Made by a program: the position numbers and the translations under genes. A DNA stretch of 64,000 nucleotides from an uncultured Clostridia bacterium (GTDB taxonomy: Bacteria > Bacillota > Clostridia > TANB77 > CAG-508): assembly GCA_934157035.1 (NCBI GenBank), contig CAKPHG010000002.1, positions 248,001 through 312,000 on the forward strand, read 5' to 3'. The notes under the pieces are model-generated. The model did no database searches. It was not told where the DNA came from and was given only the letters and a program-made list of their open reading frames with translations. Below, piece after piece: positions 43,683-52,459 of the stretch (positions within the stretch are counted from its first letter, which is position 1; every line of letters begins with the position of its first letter).

Positions 43683-44724
43683 TATTGACAAAAACTGGAA
43701 AACAATATATTATTATAACAACAAAAAGTTTTATCCATAAACTTTAAATTCAAAAAAATTTTTAAATCTTAAAAAATCCCAAACAAATTAAACAAAAAAT
43801 AAAGGTGGTGGTCCAAGGTAAAAAAATAACTAAAATATAAACAAATATGTTATACATACTTGCAGTTTAATAACCTGTATGTTAATATTAGAAAGGAAGT
43901 AGAATTGGATTTATCATTAAAAAATGATATAGTATTTAAAGCTTTCTTTGCAAAAAAAGGAAACGAAAAATACTTAAAAAGCTTCTTAGAGGCATTATTA
44001 AAAGAAAAAATAGACAAAATAGAAATAATGCGGAGAAGTAACATTACTACAAATGAAAAGAACAGAAAAATACGGAAGAATAGATTTAAAAGCAACAATA
44101 AACCAAAACAAAGTAGTAGATATAGAAATGCAACTAAGGTCAACCAAAAACTTTGATAAAAGAACAGAATTCTATGGAGCAAAACTAATAACAGAACAAT
44201 TTGGAAAAGGGAACCAATATAAAGAATTTAAACCGGTAATACTAATAAATATACTAAACTATAATTTGTTAGAAGTACCAGAATATTATACAAAAACAGT
44301 GACGGTAGCAGAAAAACATAGAGAATATGAAGTAATAAAAGACATAACATATTATTTCATAGAATTACCGAAATTTAGAGAAAATAGACCAAGGCTAGCA
44401 AATACACTAGAATGTTGGTTAGCACTAATAGATGGAAAGGGGGAACTATTAGAAATGGCAAAGGAAAAAGAGAAAATAATAAAAGAAGCAAACGAAGAAG
44501 TAGAAGAAATATTATCAGAATCAGCAATAAAAGAATTAAATGACTATATAGAATCAGCAATATTAGATGAAAATAGTAGAATATCCGATGCCTTAGAAGA
44601 AGGAAAAAGAGAAGGACAAAAAGAGATAATAACAAGAATGCTAAAAGAAAAAATAGATATAGAAACAATCTCTAAATTAACAGGATTAACAAAAAATGAA
44701 ATTACAAAAATTTCTGAAGAATAA
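43683..44724 (+). repeat. Direct repeat, copy 2 (Rpn-like unit)
   Basis: The second copy of the 1.1-kb unit, in the same orientation. Promoter TTGACA (43685-43690), 17 bp, TATTAT (43708-43713); the same leader with GGTGGTGGTCCAAGG. It is shorter than copy 1 because the 12-bp repeat array is missing. Confidence 0.85.
43905..44724 (+). pseudogene. Rpn-like PD-(D/E)XK nuclease gene, copy 2, same frameshift
   Basis: Same plan as copy 1: TTG start at 43905, N-terminal frame to 44156, C-terminal frame in +1 to 44724, and the same A5 run (44066-44070). The C-terminal 184 residues before the repeat region equal copy 1 although the DNA differs at many third positions, so protein sequence was kept after duplication. 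The end differs (R-E-G-Q, T-R-M-L, K-N-E-I-T). Rpn proteins promote DNA mobility in Escherichia coli; a role here is unproven. Confidence 0.75.
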
Positions 44725-44735
44725 ACTATTAAAAT

Positions 44736-44785
44736 ACAAGAGTTATTATTAAGCTAAAATTAAAAATGACTCTTGTGTTTTTTTG
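44736..44785 (+). terminator. Terminator after Rpn copy 2
   Basis: ACAAGAGT pairs with ACTCTTGT across an A/T loop, followed by a T7 run. Confidence 0.7.
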
Positions 44786-44918
44786 TACAAACTCTTGTAT
44801 TTTATGTCATTTTACGATAAAATAAGAAAAAATATACGGAAGAAAAGAAATAAATATAAACAAAAATAAAAAAATATATCACAAGTTGTAAAAAACTTTT
44901 TTAATTTTAAGCTTAAAA

Positions 44919-44928
44919 ACGACAAATA
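44919..44928 (-). promoter_or_regulatory. Possible Spo0A box upstream of spoIIE
   Basis: On the minus strand TTTGTCGTT resembles the 0A box (TTTGTCGAA) with two mismatches, about 70 bp before spoIIE, a known Spo0A target in Bacillus. No clear sigma-A promoter was identified next to it. Confidence 0.3.
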
Positions 44929-44996
44929 ATTAAAACTTAATGTATTAAAATAGGACAAGCAAAACAAAAGATTAAAAAAGTATGAGGTGGTAAAGG

Positions 44997-47489
44997 ATGT
45001 TTCAAAATATAGCAAAAGATTTTGAAGAAAATCAAAATCTTTATGAGGATGTTGAATTAAATAAAAAAGAAAAAATGAAGGAAGTATTAAAGAAATGGTT
45101 TTCAAAGCAAATGATTATTTTGTATGTAGTTTCTTTTTTACTATCTTTTGTTAGCTTTGGACTAAATCAAGACTTAGCACCATTTGGAATAGCAATAATA
45201 GTAGCAATTCTAAGTAGTTGTGTTCCTATTGGTATTGTTAGTGTATTAGTAGTCATAGGAACAGCGATTAAATTTGGAGGTTCTGCTACATTAAATTTAT
45301 TGTTAACTTTATTATTAGTTTTTGTAAGTATTTTAATAAAGGCTCCTAAATATAACAATGAAATAAACGAAAAAAGAAGCCTAGGCACAAGACTATTAGT
45401 TAGTTGTTTAATAGTTCAACTAACAAAAGTTTTTTTCAAAGAACTAATAGTATATGATCTTATATTTGGTATAGTATATAGTATTTCAGCGTATGTGTTT
45501 TACAAAATATTTGTAAACAGTATAACTGTAATAACAAGCATAGGTGAGAAAAGAGCTTATTCTATAGAAGAAGTTATAGGTGCAGGGCTTTTATTATCAA
45601 TTAGTGCTTGTGCAATGGGAAACTTGAGTATTTTTGGATATAGTATAAAAAATATTTTATGCATATTAATTGTATTGGTTTTAGGTTGGAAAAATGGTAT
45701 ATTAGTTGGCGCAACAGCAGGAGTTAGTATAGGAAGTGTAGTTGGAATTGTTGGTGGCGGAGAACCAATAATGATAGCAACTTATGCATTATCTGGAATG
45801 ATAGCAGGCATATTTAATAAACTTGGAAAAATAGGCGTAATTATAGGTTTTATACTAGGAAATGTGCTATTAACTTATGTTGTTAATGGAAATACAGTAA
45901 ATATTATTGCAATACAAGAAATATTAATAGCTTCTTTAGGATTACTTTTAATACCTAAGAATATAAAGTTAGATATACAAGACTTATATGGAAAAACAAA
46001 ATTGCTTACGGATGGTGGAGGAAGAACACTAGAAGAAAATAAAGAAACAGTGTTTAAACTAAATAGTATGTCAGAGACTATTTTTGAAATGGCAAAAACA
46101 TATAAAGAGGCAGCAGCTACAATAGTAGACGAAGAAGAATTAAAAAAACAAGAACAAGATAATTTTTCTATATTTGAAAGGGAACTTCAAAATAATCTAG
46201 AGGGAATAGAAGAAAATATATTATTTGATGATATATATTCTCCAGAAGACAATTTAGTAGAAGATATATTTAATTTATTATTAGATAAAGAAAAAATAGA
46301 TAGAAGAGATTTGTTAGATACATTAGCAAACCATAATAACTATATAATTGGGTATGAAAAAGAATACATAAGTGAAGATGTAGAAGAAGATATTAATCAA
46401 ATGGTAAAAATGATAAATTATTCATATAAAGTTAGTAAATTAAACTTTATATGGAAGAAAAAGTTAGACGAAAACAAAAAGATTGTTTCTAACCAATTAG
46501 AAGAAGTTTCTAAAGCAATAGGAGCCTTAGCAGATGAAATAGAAATAAAAGATGAAGAAGAATTTAAGACAGAAAAAGAAGAAATAAGAACATTATTAGA
46601 AGAAAAAGAAATTTATATTAATAATATTACAATAAAAGAAGAACAAAATGGAAGAAAAAAGGTAGTGTTATACACAAATTCTTGTGAAGATGTGGAAAAG
46701 CCAGCGTGTGATATTAAGAAAATGGGAAAAATAATCACAAAAGTGTGTGGAGAGCCAATGACTCTTCAAAAACAAGAATGTGGTTTAAGGTTAAAAAATT
46801 CTATTTGTTCATATACATATTTATCAGAAGATAAACAAAGTATGCAAGTAGGAATTGCAAGAACTACAAAAAGTGATTCTTTAGTTTCAGCAGATGTTTC
46901 TCTTCAAACAAAGTTAGAAGATGGAAAATCCTTATTAGCAATAAGTGATGGAATGGGTTCTGGAAAAGAAGCTTTAAAAGCTAGTAAAACAGCAATAACA
47001 ATGTTAGAAAAATTATTATCTTCAGGTTTTGAAAAAGATACCTCTTTAAGATTAATAAATTCTACATTAAGTGCAATAAGCAAAGAAGATATGTATGCAA
47101 CATTAGATATTGCAGTACTAGATTTATATGCAGGTAATTTAGAATTTATAAAAAATGGAGCTTGCCCTACATTTGTAAAAAATAAGAGAAATGTTCAAAT
47201 ACTAAAATCTATTGCTTTACCAAGTGGAATAATAGATGATATAGATTTAGTAGTATATGACAGAGATTTACAAGATGGAGATATAATTGTAATGTGTACA
47301 GATGGAATTTTAGATTCATCAGAAGAATATACAAACAAAGAATTATGGTTAAAATTTTTACTAGAGGAAATAGAAACAGATGATGTGCAAAAAATTGCAG
47401 ATATAATTTTACAAGAAGCGATAGACAACAACTATGGAATTCCAAAGGATGACATGACAGTTATGGTAGCAAAAATAAAGAAGAAATAA
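44997..47489 (+). CDS. spoIIE: Stage II sporulation protein E (SpoIIE phosphatase)
   Basis: An 830-residue protein with about ten membrane helices (residues 40-330), a central regulatory region rich in Glu and Lys (about 335-590) and a C-terminal PP2C phosphatase domain. The phosphatase motif S-D-G-M-G-S-G-K-E-A is near residue 647, and M-C-T-D-G-I-L-D-S and D-D-M-T-V-M-V lie near the end. SpoIIE dephosphorylates SpoIIAA at the polar septum and so frees sigma-F in the forespore. GAGGTGG precedes the ATG. It is monocistronic and ends in a terminator. Confidence 0.94.
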   Translation: MFQNIAKDFEENQNLYEDVELNKKEKMKEVLKKWFSKQMIILYVVSFLLSFVSFGLNQDLAPFGIAIIVAILSSCVPIGIVSVLVVIGTAIKFGGSATLNLLLTLLLVFVSILIKAPKYNNEINEKRSLGTRLLVSCLIVQLTKVFFKELIVYDLIFGIVYSISAYVFYKIFVNSITVITSIGEKRAYSIEEVIGAGLLLSISACAMGNLSIFGYSIKNILCILIVLVLGWKNGILVGATAGVSIGSVVGIVGGGEPIMIATYALSGMIAGIFNKLGKIGVIIGFILGNVLLTYVVNGNTVNIIAIQEILIASLGLLLIPKNIKLDIQDLYGKTKLLTDGGGRTLEENKETVFKLNSMSETIFEMAKTYKEAAATIVDEEELKKQEQDNFSIFERELQNNLEGIEENILFDDIYSPEDNLVEDIFNLLLDKEKIDRRDLLDTLANHNNYIIGYEKEYISEDVEEDINQMVKMINYSYKVSKLNFIWKKKLDENKKIVSNQLEEVSKAIGALADEIEIKDEEEFKTEKEEIRTLLEEKEIYINNITIKEEQNGRKKVVLYTNSCEDVEKPACDIKKMGKIITKVCGEPMTLQKQECGLRLKNSICSYTYLSEDKQSMQVGIARTTKSDSLVSADVSLQTKLEDGKSLLAISDGMGSGKEALKASKTAITMLEKLLSSGFEKDTSLRLINSTLSAISKEDMYATLDIAVLDLYAGNLEFIKNGACPTFVKNKRNVQILKSIALPSGIIDDIDLVVYDRDLQDGDIIVMCTDGILDSSEEYTNKELWLKFLLEEIETDDVQKIADIILQEAIDNNYGIPKDDMTVMVAKIKKK

Positions 47490-47519
47490 AAAAACAAGGG
47501 TTAAAAACCTTGTTTTTTT
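47488..47519 (+). terminator. Terminator of spoIIE
   Basis: AAAACAAGG pairs with CCTTGTTTT around a short loop; a run of T follows. Confidence 0.85.
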
Positions 47520-47580
47520 ATGTCAAAATATGTTATAGTATAAGAGAAAATAATTACTTTTGAAAAGGAGAGATTCATAA

Positions 47581-49101
47581 ATGGCTAGAAGTAGAGGAAA
47601 AAGATATGATACAGAAAAGAAACTTAATGTAAAAAAAGTAATTGCGGTTATAATAGCAATACTAGTTATTATAATGTTTGTAGTTGGTATAAAAGTTATA
47701 TTAAAGGATAAGCCAAATACAAACGAAAAGGCATTTTCTACAGCATACTATACAATATATGAGAATGGAAAATGGGGAGTAATAGATACAAAAGGTAAAG
47801 TAATAGTAGAACCAACATATAGTGAAATGATAGTTATACCAAACAATGAAGAACCAGTATTTTTCTGTATGGAAAATGTAAACTATGAAAATGGAACTTA
47901 TGAAACAAAAGTTATAAATAATAAAAATGAACAATTATTTAAAGATTATGATAAAGTAGAAGTTTTATATAATCACGATGAAAATAATAATTTATGGTAT
48001 GAAAAGAGTGCTTTAAAAGTCCAAAAAAATGGAAAATACGGTTTAATAAATTATAGCGGAAAGCAAATTTTAGATTGTACAAAAGATGATATACAAGTAA
48101 TAGAAGGAACGAAAACTGTTTTTGTTACAACAGTAGATGGCAAAAAAGGTTTAGTAAATAATTTAGGTAAAGAAATAATACCAAATAATTATGCAGAAAT
48201 TACATCTCTAACAAATGAATATGAAAACGGATTTATTGTAAAAAATGAACAAGGAAAGTATGGAGTTATAAATTATAAAGGTACAGTAGCTTTAGAAGAG
48301 AAATATGACCAAATAAAAAATGTATATGGAAATAATATGTATGTAGTCAAAGAAGGAAATTCTTTAAAAATAGTAAATAATGAAGGAAGTAGTTTCCTAG
48401 AAGGTCAATTTGATGATGTAAAATCAATAGATGGACAAAATGTAATTATAGTAAAAAATAATAAATATGGAGTATCAACAATAACAGGAGAACAAAAAAT
48501 AGAACCAATTTATGAAGAGTTAGTTTATGCATACTCAAATTATTATATTGCTAAAAAAGATAATAAATACGGAATAATTTCATTACAAAATGAAGAAAAA
48601 TTATCATTTAAATATAACTATATAAAATATGTATCAGAAGCAAACTTTATTCAAGCTGAAAATGAAAATTCAGAGTCAGAATTAATAGATACAGAATTTA
48701 ATGTTAAAGCCAAAGGAATAATAGCTGAAATAAATGAAAATAAAAATTATATTAGAGTTAGAGTCGGAAGTGAATACAAGTACTATAACTTTAAATTAGA
48801 AGAAAAGGAAAATACAGAAATATTATCTACAAATACAATATTTTTAAGTAAAAAAGATGGTAAGTATGGATATGTAAATAGCAAAGGAATAGTTGTAGTA
48901 GATTATATTTATGAAGATGCAACAGAACAAAATAAGTATGGATATGTAGCAGTAAAGAAAGATGGAAAATGGGGAGCACTAGATCAAAAAGGAAAAGTAG
49001 TTGTTGAACCAACATATACTTTAAATAATGTACTTGTAGTAGATTTTATATCTAGTTGGCATTTAGCCTCAGACATAAATGCAAATTATTATACTAAATA
49101 A
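47581..49101 (+). CDS. WG-repeat protein with N-terminal membrane anchor
   Basis: A 506-residue protein with a basic N-terminus, a membrane helix at about 20-40 and then eight or nine WG/KWG-type repeats of about 45 residues. The first and last are clearest: G-K-W-G-V-I-D-T-K-G-K-V-I-V-E-P-T-Y near 62 and G-K-W-G-A-L-D-Q-K-G-K-V-V-V-E-P-T-Y near 462. These beta-rich repeats probably mediate binding at the cell surface; the ligand is unknown. AAAGGAGAG precedes the ATG. The gene is a single unit with a terminator. Confidence 0.85.
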   Translation: MARSRGKRYDTEKKLNVKKVIAVIIAILVIIMFVVGIKVILKDKPNTNEKAFSTAYYTIYENGKWGVIDTKGKVIVEPTYSEMIVIPNNEEPVFFCMENVNYENGTYETKVINNKNEQLFKDYDKVEVLYNHDENNNLWYEKSALKVQKNGKYGLINYSGKQILDCTKDDIQVIEGTKTVFVTTVDGKKGLVNNLGKEIIPNNYAEITSLTNEYENGFIVKNEQGKYGVINYKGTVALEEKYDQIKNVYGNNMYVVKEGNSLKIVNNEGSSFLEGQFDDVKSIDGQNVIIVKNNKYGVSTITGEQKIEPIYEELVYAYSNYYIAKKDNKYGIISLQNEEKLSFKYNYIKYVSEANFIQAENENSESELIDTEFNVKAKGIIAEINENKNYIRVRVGSEYKYYNFKLEEKENTEILSTNTIFLSKKDGKYGYVNSKGIVVVDYIYEDATEQNKYGYVAVKKDGKWGALDQKGKVVVEPTYTLNNVLVVDFISSWHLASDINANYYTK

Positions 49102-49127
49102 AAAAGGGGCTTTTAAGGCCCCTTTAA
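49101..49127 (+). terminator. Terminator of the WG-repeat gene
   Basis: AAAGGGGC pairs with GCCCCTTT around a seven-base loop, directly at the stop codon. Confidence 0.8.
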
Positions 49128-49183
49128 TAGTATAAAAATATAATAAGTATTAACAAAAAAATACACATTATGAAAGGAATAAT

Positions 49184-49558
49184 ATGAAAATTACTTGTGG
49201 AACAGATATAATAGAAGTAAAAAGAATAAAAGATGCAATAAATAAAAAAGGAGATAAATTTCTAAATAAAATATATACTCCTTTTGAAATAGAATATTGC
49301 AATAGTAAAAACTCAATGAAATATCAACATTTTGCAGCTAGATTTGCAGCAAAAGAAGCGATTTTTAAAGCAATTTCAGAAAAAATGAAAAACAAATATG
49401 AAATAACATGGACAGATGTGGAAATTAAAAATGATGAAGAAGGAAAGCCAAAAGTAGTTTTCTTAAAAGAAAACTACAATATAAATCAAATAGATATAAG
49501 CATTTCGCATGTTAAAGAATATGCAATAGCAATGTGTATAGTAGAGAGTGATAATTAA
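49184..49558 (+). CDS. acpS: Holo-[acyl-carrier-protein] synthase
   Basis: A 124-residue AcpS-type phosphopantetheinyl transferase, which moves 4'-phosphopantetheine from CoA to a serine of acyl carrier protein. The metal and CoA residues D8 (G-T-D-I-I-E) and E58 (A-A-K-E-A-I-F-K-A) are present, as is the late H-V-K-E-Y-A motif. GAAAGGAA precedes the ATG. tatD follows 11 bp downstream in the same unit. Length is normal. Confidence 0.94.
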   Translation: MKITCGTDIIEVKRIKDAINKKGDKFLNKIYTPFEIEYCNSKNSMKYQHFAARFAAKEAIFKAISEKMKNKYEITWTDVEIKNDEEGKPKVVFLKENYNINQIDISISHVKEYAIAMCIVESDN

Positions 49559-49569
49559 GGAGAATAAAA

Positions 49570-50349
49570 ATGGAGTTTTTTGATTCACATTCACATTATA
49601 ATGATGAAAAATTTAATGAAGATAGAGAAAATATAATAGAATTAACAAATAAAGAAGGAGTAACAAAATTTGTTTGTGCAGGTTACGACATAGAGTCATC
49701 TAAATTGAGTATAGAAATATCTAAAAAATATCCTTTTATATATTCAATATGTGGAATTTCACCAAATGATGTACCAGAAAGTGTAGAAAAAGTAGATGGA
49801 ATGATAGAGCAAATTGAAGAAATGCTAAAAAGTAAAAATAAAAAAATAGTAGCAGTAGGAGAAATAGGATTAGATTACTATTGGAATAAAGAAAATAAAG
49901 ATATTCAGAAGACTATGTTTATAAAACAAATAGAACTAGCAAATAAATATGACTTGCCAATAGTAATACATACAAGAGAAGCAGTAGATGACACTTTGAA
50001 AATTTTAAAGGAAAATAAAGTTATAAATAAAGGTGTTTTTCATTGTTGTCCATTAAATAGAGAACTTGTAAAAGAAGCATTAAAATTAGACTTTTATATA
50101 TCTTTTGCAGGACCAATTACATTTAAAAACTCAAAAAATGCAGAAGAAATAGTTAATATGGTTACATTAGATAAAATCTTAATAGAAACAGATAGTCCTT
50201 ATTTAGCACCAGAACCAAAAAGAGGAACAAGAAATGACTGCAGAAATGTAAAATTAGTGGCACAGAAAATAGCGGATTTTAAACAAATTACATTGGAAGA
50301 AGTAGCTAATACTACATATAAAAATGCAAAAACAATTTTTAAAATATAA
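49570..50349 (+). CDS. tatD: TatD-family hydrolase
   Basis: A 259-residue TIM-barrel metal-dependent hydrolase (DNase/TatD). Metal residues are visible in F-D-S-H-S-H (5-10), A-V-G-E-I-G-L-D-Y-Y (about 95), V-I-H-T-R and I-E-T-D-S-P-Y-L-A-P. Family members remove nucleotides from DNA or D-Tyr from tRNA. AAGGAG precedes the ATG. It is co-transcribed with acpS; a GGGAC-type hairpin starts at its stop codon. Confidence 0.93.
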   Translation: MEFFDSHSHYNDEKFNEDRENIIELTNKEGVTKFVCAGYDIESSKLSIEISKKYPFIYSICGISPNDVPESVEKVDGMIEQIEEMLKSKNKKIVAVGEIGLDYYWNKENKDIQKTMFIKQIELANKYDLPIVIHTREAVDDTLKILKENKVINKGVFHCCPLNRELVKEALKLDFYISFAGPITFKNSKNAEEIVNMVTLDKILIETDSPYLAPEPKRGTRNDCRNVKLVAQKIADFKQITLEEVANTTYKNAKTIFKI

Positions 50350-50386
50350 AGGACATTTGGGGACTTACTCAATTTTGTCCTTTATA
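50346..50386 (+). repeat. GGGAC-type hairpin R2 after tatD
   Basis: ATAAAGGACA pairs with TGTCCTTTAT; the interior holds GGGGACTTACT. It begins inside the tatD stop codon and may act as the terminator. Confidence 0.65.
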
Positions 50387-50506
50387 AATAATCATATTTT
50401 TAGTACAAGCCGCATATAATGTATAAATACTGTTTTTTTAAGTAGATAAACATAAAATTTCCCCTAAAAGATAGTTGTAATAAGGGATTCAAAAAAACGA
50501 TAAAAT

Positions 50507-50535
50507 TTGACACTTTAAGTAAAAAATGGTATAAT
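50507..50535 (+). promoter_or_regulatory. Perfect sigma-A promoter of the 3D-domain gene
   Basis: TTGACA (50507-50512), 17 bp, TATAAT (50530-50535) with a TG extended -10. Confidence 0.85.
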
Positions 50536-50568
50536 AACTTTGTTGTAATAAAAGGAGGAAGAATTTTT

Positions 50569-51561
50569 ATGAACAAAAACGATAAAGCCTCAGTGTCTTT
50601 AATAAAAATACTAGCTATTAGTTTAGTTCTTATATTTATTACTGGCGTGGGTGCAATGGCAACAAGTTCAAAACTTAATAAAGTAAAAATTATACTTTCA
50701 AATGATTATGAAATGACTGTTTTAACAGCAAAAGTAAATGTAGCCGAAATTCTTGAGGAAAATCATATTACTTTAAGTGCTGAAGAAAAGACAGTTCCAA
50801 ATTTAACAGAAGAAATTACAGATAATAAGACTATAAAAATTTTAAATATAGATGAAGTAGAACAAGATGTTGCAGAAAAAGAAAATACAGTTACTTCAGA
50901 AGAAATTTTAAGCAGTTATGGTACTATTGTTGAAAAATTAGTTACAGAACAAATTGTAATACCTTTTGAAACTATTACTAAAGAAGCAACAGGCAATGGA
51001 GTAAAACAAAACAAAGTAGTTCAAAATGGTAAAAATGGTTTAAAAGAAGTAACTTACAAAATAAAATATCAAGATGATGTTGAAATAGAAAGAACAGAAA
51101 TATCTACAAAAACTATAAAAGAACCAGTAAATAAAATTGTAGAAGTAAGAACTGTTCAAGTTACAGCTAGAGGTGGAGATGAAAGAATAGCAAGTTCAAA
51201 TCCTGCACTTACAGCTTCAACAACTCTTGCTAAAAAAGTACAAGGTATAACACCAACAGTTAGAACACTTAATACATCAGCATATTGTGCTTGTGTAAAA
51301 TGTTGCGGAAAAACAAATGGTATTACAGCATCTGGAGCAAAGGCTAGTGCTTGGTATACAGTAGCAGCAGGTAAAGGATATAAAATAGGTACAGTTATTT
51401 ATATACCAGCTTTAAAAGACAAGCCAAATGGAGGATGGTTTGTAGTACAAGATAGAGGTGGAGCTATATCTAATAGTAAATTAGATATTTATATGGGTTC
51501 ACACAGTAGTGCTTTACAATACGGTAGAAGAAGCTTAGAAGCATATATATATGAATTTTAA
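50569..51561 (+). CDS. YabE/RpfB-like cell-wall protein (DUF348-G5-3D)
   Basis: A 330-residue exported protein. The N-terminal hydrophobic segment is at about 13-32, a DUF348 ubiquitin-like domain at about 38-85, a G5 domain at about 125-200 and a C-terminal 3D domain from about 235. The 3D domain shows T-S-A-Y-C, then V-V-Q-D-R-G-G and the final L-D-I-Y-M catalytic aspartate region. These proteins are lytic transglycosylases that act on peptidoglycan, such as YabE and YocH. A C-A-C-V-K-C-C cluster is unusual for an exported domain but common in clostridial 3D proteins. AAAGGAGG precedes the ATG. Confidence 0.85.
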   Translation: MNKNDKASVSLIKILAISLVLIFITGVGAMATSSKLNKVKIILSNDYEMTVLTAKVNVAEILEENHITLSAEEKTVPNLTEEITDNKTIKILNIDEVEQDVAEKENTVTSEEILSSYGTIVEKLVTEQIVIPFETITKEATGNGVKQNKVVQNGKNGLKEVTYKIKYQDDVEIERTEISTKTIKEPVNKIVEVRTVQVTARGGDERIASSNPALTASTTLAKKVQGITPTVRTLNTSAYCACVKCCGKTNGITASGAKASAWYTVAAGKGYKIGTVIYIPALKDKPNGGWFVVQDRGGAISNSKLDIYMGSHSSALQYGRRSLEAYIYEF

Positions 51562-51660
51562 ATTTTAGGGACGGGCTAAAAAATTTAATTAATTGTAGAT
51601 AATTTTTATAAAATATAGTTATCTACATAAATTTAAATATTTAGACCCGTCCCTAAAATT
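51561..51660 (+). repeat. GGGAC-type hairpin R3 after the 3D-domain gene
   Basis: An outer stem of about 20 bp (51561-51580 with 51640-51660; core TTTTAGGGACGGG) and an inner stem GTAGATAA/TTATCTAC (51595-51602, 51619-51626). It begins at the stop codon and ends 28 bp before exonuclease III. Confidence 0.8.
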
Positions 51661-51687
51661 TAAAGAAAGGTTATTGGAGGAAAAAAT

Positions 51688-52443
51688 ATGAAGTTAATCT
51701 CGTGGAATGTAAACGGACTAAGAGCAGTTGTAAATAAAGGATTTATGGACTTTTTTAAGCAAATAGATGCAGATATTTTTTGCATACAAGAAACAAAAAT
51801 GCAAGAAGGTCAGATAGAGCTTATATTGGAGGGATATTACCAATATTTTAATAGTGCAATAAAAAAAGGTTATTCAGGAACTGCTGTTTTTACTAAACAA
51901 AAGCCTATTAATGTTAATTATGGAATTGGAATTGAGGAACACGACCAAGAAGGCAGAATAATAACGGCAGAATATGAAAAATTTTATTTAGTGAATTGTT
52001 ATACGCCAAATTCTAAAAGAGAATTAGAAAGACTTGAATATAGAATGATATGGGAAGATGAAATAAGAAAATACCTAAAAAAACTAGAAGAAACCAAACC
52101 TGTAATTTACTGTGGAGATTTAAATGTAGCACATAAAGAAATAGATTTAAAAAATCCAAATACAAATCATCATAGTGCAGGATTTACAGATGAGGAAAGA
52201 AATAAAATGACAGAATTATTAGAAAAAGGTTTTGTAGATAGCTTTAGATATTTATATCCAGAAAAAGAAAATTGCTACACATGGTGGTCTTATATGATGA
52301 AAGCAAGAGAAAAAAATGTAGGATGGAGAATAGATTATTTTATTACTTCAAATAGCATAAAAAATAAAATAAAAGAAAGTAAAATACATAGTGAGGTAAT
52401 GGGAAGTGACCATTGTCCAATAGAACTTGATATAGATTTATAA
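51688..52443 (+). CDS. xth: Exodeoxyribonuclease III
   Basis: A 251-residue EEP-fold AP endonuclease/3'-5' exonuclease of base-excision repair. Motifs are W-N-V-N-G-L-R-A (7-14), I-Q-E-T-K (catalytic Glu near 36), Y-C-G-D-L-N-V-A-H, Y-T-W-W-S-Y and the C-terminal G-S-D-H-C-P-I. TTGGAGG precedes the ATG. The permease gene follows 16 bp downstream. All catalytic residues are present. Confidence 0.94.
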   Translation: MKLISWNVNGLRAVVNKGFMDFFKQIDADIFCIQETKMQEGQIELILEGYYQYFNSAIKKGYSGTAVFTKQKPINVNYGIGIEEHDQEGRIITAEYEKFYLVNCYTPNSKRELERLEYRMIWEDEIRKYLKKLEETKPVIYCGDLNVAHKEIDLKNPNTNHHSAGFTDEERNKMTELLEKGFVDSFRYLYPEKENCYTWWSYMMKAREKNVGWRIDYFITSNSIKNKIKESKIHSEVMGSDHCPIELDIDL

Positions 52444-52459
52444 AGAAAGGAAAAAAGAT

